Shown: positions 1-10,487, counted from the first letter of the stretch. The stretch: DNA of 64,000 bases from JAZKFT01 sp039925965 (GCA_039925965.1 JBDSXW010000051.1:62001-126000); one strand, 5' to 3'. Numbers and translations: made by a program. Notes: generated from the letters alone by a model not told the origin.

Positions 1-3000
1 ATAGCAAATTCGCTGAAAGTGGTAAGCCCATCACGTTGTACAGTGTAGCTGCTTCCATTGGTGTGGGTTCCTTCAAAAGCACCCCAGGTACCTGAACCCG
101 AGGCACGTTTAATAACCCTTGCCTCACCACCCGCAGTCCATAATTGCAGGCTGGCAAAATCGCTGCCCGTTAGCCGCACACCATAAGTACCGCCGGTTAT
201 GCCAGTATTGTCTATTTTCCAATAACCTTCAGTATAAATATCAGTAGCGGAATAGGCACCGTCTGATTGTGGCAAACCAGCTGTTCCTGCAGAACCGGGT
301 ATGAATTGAGCCGTTAATGTGCCGCCTGCGCCTGGTGCGCCGGTAAAAGCTATTTCTGCAGGATAATAAACATTTAGACCGCTCTGGGCAGATATGCCTC
401 CCACCGGCAATAAAGAAGCGGTGGCACCAAACGCAGTGGTGGCTGCTGCAAAGTAGCGACGGAAAGGACCTTTTACGAAGCCACTTGTTCTTGAAAGTGT
501 ACCTGTTGATGCCGGAGAAATTCCAAGCGTAAGGGTATTTACTGCGGTAGTATTTACCGTACCTGCGGTAAGGGTGAGTGTACCGCTTACCGATAGAGGC
601 ACGTTCATCGTAATTCCAGCAGTACTGCTATTGCTGATGATAAATGTATTTAAACTGGCTGTAGCTGATGTTACGAGGTTTCTATAAGTACCGCTACCGC
701 TAATAGTTTGTGCATTTCCGGACGGCACACTACTTGTACTCGAAGCAAGGTCACTACCCCATTTAGCCATTTCTACTGTAGATGGTGCTGTAAAGAATGC
801 CCCTGTGTTTACATTAATATTTCCATTTATCTTTAATAAATTAGTCAATTGAAGATGACCGCTTATTACTTCCACATTACCTTCAACGCCATTGGAATAG
901 TTACTTGTAACCATTCTTTTATTGGCAACAACAGGATCTACTGCGTCAACAACAAGATTTCCAGCAATAAAATAACCTGTACCCGGCCATGCATTATACT
1001 GAAAGCCAGATGTATTGCCGCCAACCTGGGTAGAAATACCATCCCCTAATTGCATGGTATGGCCCACACCAGAACGATAACCTAAACCCCAATAGGCAAA
1101 GGCATGACCATTAGATGTACCACTAGCAGCAGTTGTTGCCGCATGTGGATCCACAATAACAATACTACCCCCTGTAAGATTTAACGAAGCTCCGGGATTA
1201 GCGGTTCCGAAACTAACAATATTGGTACCTGCAGGTACACTTGTTGTTAGGTTCCCTGCATCATTACCATCAACTTTTATAGTACCACCAGCCTGGTTAA
1301 ATGAAGAGCCGTTCACGTTCAACAGGCTTCCATTCAATGTAAGGATACCACCGTTAACTGTAAGGGTACCGTTATTTATAAGTATTCTATTGTTTTGTGT
1401 ACAACCGATAGTTATATCACCAGAAGCTAAAACGAACGTACCCCCGGTTAAAGTCGTGAGACCGCGACATTGCAAACCTGCCGAGTTAGCAGTCAGCGTA
1501 ATACCCGAAGTTACTACTACCGAATCCGTACACACAGGAATTACTCCACCGCACCAGATAGCCGGATTATTCCAGCTACCTGAAATTAAAGGCGCAAGAA
1601 ATAATGGTGCCGTCCTGTTAATACTTACAGATAAAGCATCGTTAGCAGCATTCATATCACCAGCAATTATAGAAGTTGCATCAAAAGTATATGGACCTAG
1701 CGTCGTCATGTTAAGGGTAGTACTCATCGGCACATCAATAGTAGCACCTGCTGCAAGTGTACCCGAATTTACGGTTGCAGTTAAGGCAGCTACCACAGCA
1801 CCTGTAACATTTACATTGACTGTAAGGTTAGTCGTAGCTAAATTGAGAGAAGTTGTTCCTGAATTTTTTACCTTAATAGTTACTACTTCACTATTGGTAT
1901 AGCATGTTTGAACTGCCGTTGGCGTTACCAATGCATTACTGCTCACATCAATAGCAAAAAGTGATGGATTGGTACCGTCAAATTCATCAGCTCCCATATC
2001 AGGATTTACACCTGTACCAAAATAACCGGGATTCCCCTGCCTTACATCTGCATCAAAGTCATCAGTAATACCGCTGATGTTGGCTCCGCCACTTTCTGCC
2101 AGGGTGACAGTGGAAGCCGCAATATGTAAAAAATTTGAAGAAGAACCAGTAGTACTTGCAAAGGTTGTATTCTCTGTTACGGAGCTATTATCTCTGGCAG
2201 ACACCCTGATTTTATAGGCTGCAAGGGTTTGGTCGCTATTGGTACCGTCGTAAAAAATTAAATTGTTTACGCCTGGGGTGCCAGCGTAAAACAAATTGTT
2301 GTTCGAGGCTGCTGCATAAGTAGTAAGCGTGGTAGCTGATCTTCTGTAGGCGGACGCAAAACCAGTAGCGCCAACAGGTGTACAAAGGTTGATAAAAATA
2401 TTATTCCGCAGTTCTAATGTGGGTGTTGAAGAACCATAAATGGCAGCCGAACCAAATAATGCTCCGCTGCTGGTGCCGCTTATCAAAACAGTATTGTACC
2501 TAATATTTACTGTCGTTCCGCCGGTTACATTGATACCCGCCAAAGGAATTGCTGCATTGGCGGCAGGAGTCGTCAAATTTCCGACTAGATTATTATAAAC
2601 ATTATGCAACGTTCCCGCAGACACCAGCATTCCATTAACTGTGGAGGACGCATTGTTGCCAGAAAGATCATAAATTTTATTCTTGAAAATTGCACAGCTG
2701 ACAGGTGCAGCGGAAATGATTCCGCTAACAGCTGATGCGCCAGAGCTTGATAATCCACTAATGGTATTTCCACTAAGGGTAGATGTGGTTCCAGAAGAAC
2801 CAATTTGTATTCCTACAATAGTACCGGCACTACTAATACCACTAATAGTGTTTCCACTTATAAGATTACCATTACCACCATCACCACCACCAAAAGATGA
2901 ATTAATAGCCGTAATTGCATTAGTGCCACCGGTAATGTTACTAATCGTATTACCTATAATATTATGGTTAACTGTACTGCCATCGGTATTATTAATAACT

Positions 3001-4409
3001 GTGAGGGTGGTGGCACCGGTAACTGTAATATTAGAAAATGTATTGTTAGCCCAGGTAGAAGTTACCAAAGTAGAACTTCCCCCAGAAGTTATTCCGGTTA
3101 CTGTACCTCCCGCACCTGTCTTACTAAATGCTGTACCTGTAGCATTATTGCTGATTGTTTGCGAACCACCCACAGGAACAGTTATGCTATTAGAAATAAA
3201 CGTAAAACTACCTGTAGTATTAGCTGTTAAATTAGAAAATGAGTTAGCATTAATATTAGTAATCAAATTTGCCATAGAATTCAAAATAAGTGTAACCACA
3301 CCAGTTGGGGAAGCTACATTATAAGATGCATTGGTAAAGTTGTTGTTATTTATGTTTGAGGTGCTGGTGGGTGTTCCCGTTGTAGTTTCTACAGTAATTC
3401 CTTGAAGTGCACCTCCTACCAGCCCGGTAGCTAATGAAATTGTGTTGTTATTAAATGTATTGGTAAAAGCGCCTGTGGGGGGAACGCTAAATGCAGGAAC
3501 ATATATAGCTCTCATTGTTCCGGCAGTGTTGGTTCCTGGACTTACAATACTGTTATATGAAACATTAATAGTTGTTGAGTTTCTAACCAGAACGCCGAAA
3601 AGTGTTCCTGATACAGCGTTATACCCTGAAAAAGTTCCCGTTGTTCCATAATTACTTATTGTATTACCCGTAGCGCTTGAAGTACCGCCAATATCTATTC
3701 CATTATTAAAATCTGCTGCTGCAATGGGTCCTACCACTGCAATACCATTATTTACATTATTAATGATGTTGCTGTAAATTTTTAAACCGCTATTACCACC
3801 TGCAGTAGTTGTAGCAGATGCTGTACCAATGGCAGTAGATGAGTGTGATGCATTACAATAAATACCAAATGTATTTTGATAGGTTTTACTTAATGTAATG
3901 GTATTGTTTTGGATGGTATTGTTCTGTGCACCATTTGTAGTAGTTAAATAAAATAAAGCCACACCAAACTCAGTCATATTATTAGTTCCAGCAGCAGTGG
4001 TAGTATTTGCTGCATTTTCCAGCATTGTAAAACCTTGTAATGTTACAAAGTCACTACCAATTATTTTAAAAATAGCATCTACTAAAATACCTGAAGCCTG
4101 CGGTGTAGGTGCGGTAATGGTAACGCCCGTACCGGTAATGGTAACATCATTGGCAGCAGAAGTAGCTGCTACAAAATTTATTACATACCCACCAGCAGGC
4201 GAGGTTTCCGCACCGGCGGCACAGGTTAGAACAACCGGCCCCGAAATAGCTGTAATACCGCTAAGTGCGGTAACCGCATCGAAAAGCGACGTGTAACTGG
4301 CAGCTAATGCCGGCGTGGTGTTGGCCGGGTTAGTTACCGTTACAGTAACCTGGCTTTTAGCTGTAGCTACTAAAAAAATAGTCAGAAGCAGCAAGTAAAT
4401 TTTTCTCAT
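1..4409 (-). CDS. Very large secreted beta-helix / T9SS-type surface protein (3' end missing)
   Basis: An open minus-strand frame runs from an ATG at 4409 off the left edge (at least 1469 residues). The N-terminus MRKIYLLLLTIFLVATAKSQ is a Sec signal peptide. An in-frame ATG at 4418 would add three residues. The first ~800 residues are rich in N-x-I-x-N, GNTIS and SNIT-type repeats typical of right-handed parallel beta-helices. The phrase PDMGADEFDGTNP near residue 800 is common at the end of such helices in Bacteroidota. The later part (GPFRRYF..., LLPVGG) resembles the modules found before type IX secretion sorting domains. That C-terminal domain would lie outside the window, so T9SS export is inferred. 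Ser/Thr/Asn content is very high. The substrate or ligand is unknown. An adhesin or a polysaccharide-acting protein are both possible. Confidence 0.8.
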   Translation of the reverse strand, partial: MRKIYLLLLTIFLVATAKSQVTVTVTNPANTTPALAASYTSLFDAVTALSGITAISGPVVLTCAAGAETSPAGGYVINFVAATSAANDVTITGTGVTITAPTPQASGILVDAIFKIIGSDFVTLQGFTMLENAANTTTAAGTNNMTEFGVALFYLTTTNGAQNNTIQNNTITLSKTYQNTFGIYCNASHSSTAIGTASATTTAGGNSGLKIYSNIINNVNNGIAVVGPIAAADFNNGIDIGGTSSATGNTISNYGTTGTFSGYNAVSGTLFGVLVRNSTTINVSYNSIVSPGTNTAGTMRAIYVPAFSVPPTGAFTNTFNNNTISLATGLVGGALQGITVETTTGTPTSTSNINNNNFTNASYNVASPTGVVTLILNSMANLITNINANSFSNLTANTTGSFTFISNSITVPVGGSQTISNNATGTAFSKTGAGGTVTGITSGGSSTLVTSTWANNTFSNITVTGATTLTVINNTDGSTVNHNIIGNTISNITGGTNAITAINSSFGGGDGGNGNLISGNTISGISSAGTIVGIQIGSSGTTSTLSGNTISGLSSSGASAVSGIISAAPVSCAIFKNKIYDLSGNNASSTVNGMLVSAGTLHNVYNNLVGNLTTPAANAAIPLAGINVTGGTTVNIRYNTVLISGTSSGALFGSAAIYGSSTPTLELRNNIFINLCTPVGATGFASAYRRSATTLTTYAAASNNNLFYAGTPGVNNLIFYDGTNSDQTLAAYKIRVSARDNSSVTENTTFASTTGSSSNFLHIAASTVTLAESGGANISGITDDFDADVRQGNPGYFGTGVNPDMGADEFDGTNPSLFAIDVSSNALVTPTAVQTCYTNSEVVTIKVKNSGTTSLNLATTNLTVNVNVTGAVVAALTATVNSGTLAAGATIDVPMSTTLNMTTLGPYTFDATSIIAGDMNAANDALSVSINRTAPLFLAPLISGSWNNPAIWCGGVIPVCTDSVVVTSGITLTANSAGLQCRGLTTLTGGTFVLASGDITIGCTQNNRILINNGTLTVNGGILTLNGSLLNVNGSSFNQAGGTIKVDGNDAGNLTTSVPAGTNIVSFGTANPGASLNLTGGSIVIVDPHAATTAASGTSNGHAFAYWGLGYRSGVGHTMQLGDGISTQVGGNTSGFQYNAWPGTGYFIAGNLVVDAVDPVVANKRMVTSNYSNGVEGNVEVISGHLQLTNLLKINGNINVNTGAFFTAPSTVEMAKWGSDLASSTSSVPSGNAQTISGSGTYRNLVTSATASLNTFIISNSSTAGITMNVPLSVSGTLTLTAGTVNTTAVNTLTLGISPASTGTLSRTSGFVKGPFRRYFAAATTAFGATASLLPVGGISAQSGLNVYYPAEIAFTGAPGAGGTLTAQFIPGSAGTAGLPQSDGAYSATDIYTEGYWKIDNTGITGGTYGVRLTGSDFASLQLWTAGGEARVIKRASGSGTWGAFEGTHTNGSSYTVQRDGLTTFSEFA

Positions 4410-4746
4410 TGTGAGCATTGTTTGGGTTTAAAGATTATGGTTACAGGTATTCTTGTATGAGATTGGGTAATGCAGGGAAACAGCTCATTTACATTTTTTC
4501 ATCGATCAGGTCCACGAACTAGTTTCAGAATGCCTGATTGGCAGAAGACTATGAGTTTGTTTCACCAGTTGAACAAAAGGCCATTTCCTTCTGAGCGAAG
4601 TGCAATGTGTGCGAGTGTTGCAGTTTACTGTATAAGAACGGGAAATGTAGGAAAAAATACAATACAATGTTAATAAACAGTTAATCAATAGAAACAAAAC
4701 TCATTGTCTTGCAAAGACGAAAACTCAAACTGCTACACCTACGCAC
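4410..4746. other. Intergenic region upstream of the beta-helix gene
   Basis: About 340 bases between two minus-strand genes. It should carry the promoter of the beta-helix gene and the 3' end of the gldJ transcript. No convincing ORF, RNA gene or TAnnTTTG box was found. Confidence 0.4.
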
Positions 4747-4782
4747 AAAAAAAACCACCCCAACAAATGGGATGGCTTTTTG
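4747..4782 (-). terminator. Rho-independent terminator of gldJ
   Basis: Read on the minus strand, AGCCATCCCA and TGGGGTGG pair around a short loop and are followed by eight T. It lies 23 bases past the gldJ stop. Confidence 0.75.
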
Positions 4783-4804
4783 GATAAGCGTATTTGGGAT
4801 CAGA

Positions 4805-6379
4805 TTATCTGCGTTGACGTTTTGTAGGGAAGTAGTTACCATCTTTCCGGCCATTACCTTCGGAAGCTCCAAAATAGGTCATAGCGCAGCGGAAGCCGAT
4901 GGTGTTGGAAGACTGAGTCTGCTGGGCAAAGCGGCGAGTACCAGGGCTCAACCAATAGGGCATATCCAACCAGCTGCCACCCTTAATTACGCGGCTGCTA
5001 TCGTTGATAAGTGTACTGATTCCATACCGGTATTCAGCACCACCGAGGCTGTCATCATCAAGATATTTAATAGCATTGGCTTTTTGATAATTTACACGAT
5101 GGGTCAGGGTGCTGTCTGGCTCGGGTTCATACTTGGGAGAGTTGATAGCAACCCCATTTATTGAATCTTTTACATACTCGCCAGCTGCATTTTTCACCAG
5201 GCGTTTGAAAATATTTCCACGGAAGTAGTTGAAATCGTCACCCACTTCGAAAGTAGTCGGCCGGTAGACATCTTCTACCCACTCGTTTACGTTACCGCTC
5301 ATATTATACAATCCGAAACCATTTGGATAGTATGCATCCACCCTTGCAGTGATGGCTGCACGGTCATTCAAACCACCAGCCACTCCCATCAGGTCACCAG
5401 CGCCACGTTTAAAGTTCGCCAGCATCGCACCCTGCCATGCACCACGACGGTTGTCACGAAGGCCATTGTAGTTATTATTGCCCCAGGCATATACTTGTTT
5501 ATTGGAGATCAACTCCTCACCACGGCCCTTTTCTTTTTTACGGGGCTGAGGATTCAGGCTTGCATAGCCCAGAGCAGCATATTCCCACTCGGCCTCAGTG
5601 GGCAGGCGGTAGTCGGGTGTAAGAATACCATCTTCGAAAGTAACATGTGTCCTCGGAGTTCCGTTAGGATTGGTAAGCTTCGATTTTTTGTTTTTTGCCG
5701 CACTACCGGGAGGAGGATTTACCAGGCCCAGCAAATAAGACTTGGTATTAAAAGCCTCTTCACCCTTGCCATTCAAGGTTTTTAGTTCTGTTTTATTGAT
5801 ATATCCGCCTTTTGAAAGTTCGAGTTCGTTTACGCGGTCTGTACGCCAAATGCAATAGTCGTGCGCCTGTTGCCAGGTAACGCCCACTACCGGATAGTAA
5901 TTATAAGAGGGATGACGGAAATAATACTCCACGTAAGGTTCATTAAAAGCCAGTTCGCTGCGCCATACCAGGGTGTCGGGCAAAGCAGCATCCACGATTG
6001 CCTGGTTTTTTGGATCAGCTTCCGGATCGAAAACCTGGCCTATCCAGTACATGTATTCACGGTAGTGTACGTTGGCCACCTCAGTTTTGTCGATGAAAAA
6101 AGAATTGACAGTAACCCTTTTAGGAACGTTATTCCAATCATTCATCACATCCTCCTGCGTTGCTCCCATGGTAAAAGTACCGCCCTGAACAAAAACAAGA
6201 CCTGGCCCTGCTTTCACGTCTTTAGGCTTTGCCACCTGGAAACCACCCTGGGTTTTATCATTGTAAGCCCAGCCGGTAGCTCCGGAGGTTTCTTTCTTCT
6301 TCTTAAAAAGACCCCCATTTTTACAGGACGTAAGCGCAACGATACTACCCGCTATCATTATTACTGAAGCAACTTTCAT
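4805..6379 (-). CDS. gldJ: GldJ-type gliding motility / type IX secretion lipoprotein
   Basis: 524 residues. The signal peptide ends in a lipobox, LTSC, with Cys19 as the lipidated residue. The body is a formylglycine-generating-enzyme (SUMF1)-like fold: FVQGGTFTMGA near the start, YRLPTEAEWEYAALG in the middle, then NMSGNVNEWVEDVY, VIKGGSWLD and IGFRCAM. In Bacteroidota, GldJ and GldK are non-catalytic members of this family that support gliding and the type IX secretion machine at the outer membrane. I prefer GldJ because the gene stands alone rather than in a gldKLMN operon, and because of the TEVANVHYREYMYW segment. GldK is the main alternative. It has its own terminator downstream, so it is probably monocistronic. 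Confidence 0.82.
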   Translation of the reverse strand: MKVASVIMIAGSIVALTSCKNGGLFKKKKETSGATGWAYNDKTQGGFQVAKPKDVKAGPGLVFVQGGTFTMGATQEDVMNDWNNVPKRVTVNSFFIDKTEVANVHYREYMYWIGQVFDPEADPKNQAIVDAALPDTLVWRSELAFNEPYVEYYFRHPSYNYYPVVGVTWQQAHDYCIWRTDRVNELELSKGGYINKTELKTLNGKGEEAFNTKSYLLGLVNPPPGSAAKNKKSKLTNPNGTPRTHVTFEDGILTPDYRLPTEAEWEYAALGYASLNPQPRKKEKGRGEELISNKQVYAWGNNNYNGLRDNRRGAWQGAMLANFKRGAGDLMGVAGGLNDRAAITARVDAYYPNGFGLYNMSGNVNEWVEDVYRPTTFEVGDDFNYFRGNIFKRLVKNAAGEYVKDSINGVAINSPKYEPEPDSTLTHRVNYQKANAIKYLDDDSLGGAEYRYGISTLINDSSRVIKGGSWLDMPYWLSPGTRRFAQQTQSSNTIGFRCAMTYFGASEGNGRKDGNYFPTKRQRR

Positions 6380-6903
6380 TAGCTGTGTAAGATTTTAATT
6401 TAGAATGTAAACGCCCTCTAATACCAAATATTGTGCTAAAAGGTAGCAGCGAATGTAAGAAAATACTTTTGTAGAAAATTTTGATTTTTGCCGGTTCTTA
6501 GCATCTCCAATTGGAGCGAACAGTATTTAACAAAGAAAAAATTAGCGGATTTAAAAATTCCACCCGTGGCCGCAAAATAAATTGTAATAAAATGGCCGTT
6601 TTATAGATAAAGCAATGATCCTGATATTGGACGACCAAAAGAACTTGTGTACAAAAACAGGTGTTTCTACTCATAAAAAATTGCTCCCAAGACCATTTTG
6701 CCAGAAGTTTAATCTAATAGGCTGATTTACATTTTCCTTTACAATTAAGAACCGCTTTCTCCGTTTCTTTACAACACCATCCTTCTCAACCCCATTTAAT
6801 ACGGGGTATAGCTTTTTTGTCTGCATCGGCGCCGGCCCCGCATCACTGCCAGGCGCTCCGACAATCCTCCGCTCTCCATACCTTAATTTTTCAAACATTA
6901 AAA
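6380..6903. other. Divergent intergenic region between gldJ and the DUF4407 gene
   Basis: About 520 AT-rich bases separating divergently transcribed genes, so both promoters should be here. A 75-codon minus-strand frame (6671-6898) has no recognisable features and is not called. No RNA gene was recognised. Confidence 0.4.
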
Positions 6904-8103
6904 ATGCAATTAACCCAAACCTCCCTGGGCAATGGTGAATCCTATGTTCCCTCCCAAACTGATGAATGGCTTTGGTGGATGGCCACCGCCGAAAAAGAAC
7001 TGATACAGGATTGCGTGGTGGATCGAAACCGCTATCGCATTATCGGTGCTGCCGTTGCAGCTACCTGGTGCTTTGCTACCCTTGCCTGGACCTATTTTTT
7101 CAGTACTACAGTCAGCAACGCCTTTATGTATATTCCGCTCGGCATTTTCATGGGCATTATTGTGTTGTGTATTGACCGGGCATTGATCAAGGGCATTAAT
7201 AAATTTAATAAAAACAGGCTGACGCCCTTTCTGTTCCGCGGTCTGCTGGCGCTAACGATCGGCACCTTTATGGCCCAACCGGCTGTGCTGGCGCTTTTTG
7301 ATAAAGAAGTGCGGCTACAAACCTCGCTCGACAACGAAAAACGCAAGCAGCAAAAGCGGACCGAACTGGAAGCTCTTTACGCAGGCCGGAGTGAAGCACT
7401 GATGGCCAAAAAGAATGGGCTGGAAAAACAACTCATTCAGAAATACGGTGAAGTAAGTAAGGCTCGCAATGGCTTTATCGCTGAAACAGATGGTAGTGGC
7501 GGCAGTGGCAAAATTGGTATCAGCAATATTGCCGTAGCCAAAAGAGCGGAGTACCAAAAACGAGAACAGGATTACGCCGATTTGCAGAAAACCAATCAGC
7601 CGCTCTTGGATTCTATTGCAGCGCAAACATCCCACATGGACCGGGAGATGCAGCAGCAGGAGGCATTGTTTATGCAACTGCTGAATGATGGCTTCCTCAC
7701 AAGGATACAGGCGCTGGAAAATCTTGTGAAAGGCAACGACGCGCTGGCATTCCGGTATTACCTGATCGTTATTATCCTGATGCTGATTGAATTGCTACCG
7801 GTAATCGCCAAGACGATGCTGCCGGCTGGCACTTACGATGAAAAAGTGCGGCTACGCGAAGAACTGGAAAAGGAAATGGCCGTTGGCAATATCCGCCACG
7901 AACAGCATTTAAAAGAGATGTACAACCGCCTGGCCACAGAACAGGATGAAGCTGCTATCCAGGCCTTTTTTGAATTGACCAAAGAGGACCGCCACCTGAA
8001 AATTCAGCAACTCGGTAAAAAATGGAAAGACGAAGGCAGGCAAACTTTTGACGGCTTCTGGGAAAAAGTAAAGCAGGAAGTGCTAACAAAGCAGGAGAAC
8101 TAA
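6904..8103 (+). CDS. DUF4407 membrane protein
   Basis: 399 residues from the ATG at 6904. Upstream in-frame TTG codons would only add a low-complexity extension. Two closely spaced hydrophobic segments occur near residues 40-85 and another at about 105-130. They are followed by a long charged, coiled-coil-prone region (KRKQQKRTELEALYAG...) and a further membrane segment (YYLIVIILMLIELLPVIAKTML), then a charged cytoplasmic tail. The sequence MYIPLGIFMGIIVLCIDRALI and the two-part membrane/coiled-coil layout match the DUF4407 family, whose function is unknown. It converges on the LysM gene. Confidence 0.75.
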   Translation: MQLTQTSLGNGESYVPSQTDEWLWWMATAEKELIQDCVVDRNRYRIIGAAVAATWCFATLAWTYFFSTTVSNAFMYIPLGIFMGIIVLCIDRALIKGINKFNKNRLTPFLFRGLLALTIGTFMAQPAVLALFDKEVRLQTSLDNEKRKQQKRTELEALYAGRSEALMAKKNGLEKQLIQKYGEVSKARNGFIAETDGSGGSGKIGISNIAVAKRAEYQKREQDYADLQKTNQPLLDSIAAQTSHMDREMQQQEALFMQLLNDGFLTRIQALENLVKGNDALAFRYYLIVIILMLIELLPVIAKTMLPAGTYDEKVRLREELEKEMAVGNIRHEQHLKEMYNRLATEQDEAAIQAFFELTKEDRHLKIQQLGKKWKDEGRQTFDGFWEKVKQEVLTKQEN

Positions 8104-8223
8104 GGTTCAAGGTTCAAGGTTCAAGTTACAGAAATCGATCTTCATTTTTGATCCCTGGGATTTGAACCTTGATCCCCGGGCCCTGGTACTTGAACCTTGA
8201 AACTTCATCACTGGACCTTAAAA
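8104..8223. repeat. Inverted word-repeat block between convergent genes
   Basis: The left arm is a triplicated AAGGTTC word (TTCAAGGTTCAAG). The right arm has the reverse complement, CTTGAACCTTGAA, about 70 bases further on. The middle also contains TTGAACCTTGATCC. It sits exactly between two converging stop codons and could fold into a long imperfect hairpin acting as a bidirectional terminator. Confidence 0.65.
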
Positions 8224-9183
8224 TTAATAACTCACCGTCACCTGCATAGTACCGTCGCCACCACCCAATACAGCAACTGCGGCATTACTTAGGCGCAACA
8301 GGATGTCTTCATTTTGCCTGATGGCTGGCAGTTCCCCCAACACTTTGGCATAAATTGCTTTATTGTTTCCGCTTGCTATTACTTTAATAATTATACCCGG
8401 CGTTACACCGCTCATCAGCACATAATATTTGTTGTCGTTCCAACCGCTGGTGCTTTTAAAGATGGCTGACGTGCCGCTTTCCATGCCTAGTTTACCGTTG
8501 TATTGCGAAGCAAAAGCACTTGGCAATACTTCCGGCTGTGGCCTGTTTGGATCACGCATGCCTTCGTCAAGGATCTGCTGTTTAGCCACGGGATTCCTAT
8601 CCTCGACTTCCTTAGAGCGCACTTCAGTTTTTGGAGGTGGCGTTTCTTTTACAATGGCTTTTACAGGTTCTTTTTTTTCTTGCATACCCTTTTCTATGGG
8701 TTTTTCTTTAGGGGCTGTTTTCTCTGGAATCGCATTGATTGCCTGGCCATCACCATCCTTTAAATAACCTACTAATAACTCCTGGCCAATTTCCACATTT
8801 TCTGAACTAAGGTTATTTAACTTTTTTAGATTGGCTACTCCCATCACATTAAAATTCGTAGCAATACGGTACAGTCCTTCTCCAGGTGGCACCACATAAT
8901 ATACTTTCTGGCAAATAGTACAGGGTACTAAAAATAAATTGCCTTTCACCAGCGGAATTTTCAGTTCCTGCCCGAGCCTTAATCCGGCATTCCTATCTAT
9001 TTTATTAAAAGCAGCAAGATCGTTTGCAGTAAGGCTAAAATGCCGGCCCAGGCTTGATAATGTTTCACCGCCGCCTACTTTTTTAGTCAGATAAGGTTTG
9101 CCATTTTCTGCCGCGGCCATGATTTTTTCCTGGGCATGGGTGGCAGTAGAAAGGAATAACAAAAACGCTAGAGTGGAACGCAT
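8224..9183 (-). CDS. Exported double-LysM domain protein
   Basis: 319 residues from the ATG at 9183, which directly precedes a Sec signal peptide (MRSTLAFLLFLSTATHAQ). An ATG eight codons upstream would put charged residues before the signal. Two LysM modules follow: residues ~30-77 (GGGETLSSLGRHFSLTANDLAAFN...LGQELKIP) and ~90-135 (VPPGEGLYRIATNFNV...IGQELLVGYL). Next come a Lys/Glu/Pro-rich linker and a C-terminal domain with YYVLMSGVTPGIIIKV. LysM modules bind peptidoglycan. No catalytic domain was recognised, so a cell-wall anchoring role is inferred. It is probably periplasmic. Confidence 0.8.
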   Translation of the reverse strand: MRSTLAFLLFLSTATHAQEKIMAAAENGKPYLTKKVGGGETLSSLGRHFSLTANDLAAFNKIDRNAGLRLGQELKIPLVKGNLFLVPCTICQKVYYVVPPGEGLYRIATNFNVMGVANLKKLNNLSSENVEIGQELLVGYLKDGDGQAINAIPEKTAPKEKPIEKGMQEKKEPVKAIVKETPPPKTEVRSKEVEDRNPVAKQQILDEGMRDPNRPQPEVLPSAFASQYNGKLGMESGTSAIFKSTSGWNDNKYYVLMSGVTPGIIIKVIASGNNKAIYAKVLGELPAIRQNEDILLRLSNAAVAVLGGGDGTMQVTVSY

Positions 9184-9418
9184 ATTTTTTCTTTTATGAG
9201 TGGGCAAATATAAGAAGACGAGGTATCAGTTGGGTTTATAGTCAGCCGGCGAAGGTTTCTTTTAACGCATCGTTGATCAAAGCTGCTTACCTGATTGCAG
9301 CACACAACAATTGCCCACAACACGACATGTTCTAAACAAATTGGGGTTCTGGCAACTATTGAGCATTTTTTTGCCGTTGTGGTTTGGCATCCGTTATTAT
9401 TCAGGTTGGCAAAGCGAT

Positions 9419-10345
9419 TTAGCCCTTTATGAATTTACGAAGCAGCCCCAACAGCAATGCAGCACCAGTACTGATCATGATTCCTCCAAAAATAAGACTG
9501 GTATTGAACTTCAGTAGTCCAACTAACAGCATTACCAAACCTCCAACCAGGTATAACATGGAATTAAGGATTGGAATATGACCCGAGGGCCGGATTACAG
9601 CCAGCACCAGTGCGCAAAGCAAAGCAGGCACCAGCGTACCATAGATCAGGAGCCTGTGTTGATCGTATAAACCCGAATAGGCTTTTGTACCATCTGTAGT
9701 TGTAGGTGTGAAGCCATAGGATGAGATGATAATTGGCGTGTTATAGACTACAAATATGATATAGCCTACCAGCATCAGTAACAGGGCTATAACGAGGGGC
9801 TTTTTCCATTTCCCGCGGCAGGCGGCTAACTTCCCGGCAAGCCTTGTAAAACCAATCATACTAACTACTGCAGCTATACATCCGATCGCTAAACCCACCA
9901 CCATCAGCAGTACATCGGCATGGCCAAACTTGGTGAAAATAAAAACGAATCCTGGTAATTCTTCTTTTGGATCGGCTGGAAAAACGATGCCGGTATCGAT
10001 AATATAGTTTAGCCTGTGAATTACCACGAGCACTGAAGCGACCCCAATGGTAAGACAGACCAGGTTAACCATACCAGGAAGCGCTTTTGGGGATGGCCTT
10101 TTAAGGGCTATGATCCATGATAAAGCCAGCGCGGCAATCAATAATCCCAATAAAAATGGGTACGCCGTGATAGCCTCCCCATCTTGATCTTTGTACATCA
10201 AAAGCGTGGCAGCGGTGGCCAATGAAAGTCCCAATGCTGCCAGTATTCCACCCGCTTTCGACGCTGCCATACCCATGACCCTTATTCCGGCTAAAAAAAC
10301 AGCCAGCGACACCAGGTAAGATATTGGGAGCCATTCTATTTTCAT
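9419..10345 (-). CDS. Unrecognised polytopic membrane protein
   Basis: 308 residues, ATG at 10345. It is overwhelmingly hydrophobic with about eight or nine predicted membrane spans (for example SYLVSLAVFLAGIRVMG, AYPFLLGLLIAALALSWIIAL, PLVIALLLMLVGYIIFVVY, ILNSMLYLVGGLVMLLVGLL). A soluble loop around residues 125-140 contains PADPKEELPG, and another around 205-225 is Thr/Gly/Tyr-rich. No family motif was recognised. The neighbours (LysM protein and GH92 glycosidase) do not suggest a function. Likely an inner-membrane protein of unknown role. Confidence 0.6.
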   Translation of the reverse strand: MKIEWLPISYLVSLAVFLAGIRVMGMAASKAGGILAALGLSLATAATLLMYKDQDGEAITAYPFLLGLLIAALALSWIIALKRPSPKALPGMVNLVCLTIGVASVLVVIHRLNYIIDTGIVFPADPKEELPGFVFIFTKFGHADVLLMVVGLAIGCIAAVVSMIGFTRLAGKLAACRGKWKKPLVIALLLMLVGYIIFVVYNTPIIISSYGFTPTTTDGTKAYSGLYDQHRLLIYGTLVPALLCALVLAVIRPSGHIPILNSMLYLVGGLVMLLVGLLKFNTSLIFGGIMISTGAALLLGLLRKFIKG

Positions 10346-10487
10346 GTTGTTAAAAAAAAACCCGGTTGCTCCTGTATAAAATATGCATTATTTCATGCCA
10401 CCAGCCTAAATCCTTTGACTTTAATGCCTGTTTCTGGTTCTTTGAACATTGATCTTTCAATCCTTAACCCTTGCACCTTTCCGCCCT

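Noticed and set aside
2683..3324. A 213-codon Val/Pro/Leu-rich plus-strand frame
   Set aside because: It is the antisense of the Asn/Thr/Ser repeats of the beta-helix gene. Its strange composition mirrors those codons, and no domain is visible.
6671..6898. A 75-codon minus-strand gene upstream of gldJ
   Set aside because: No family features, and it overlaps the expected promoter region of the DUF4407 gene.
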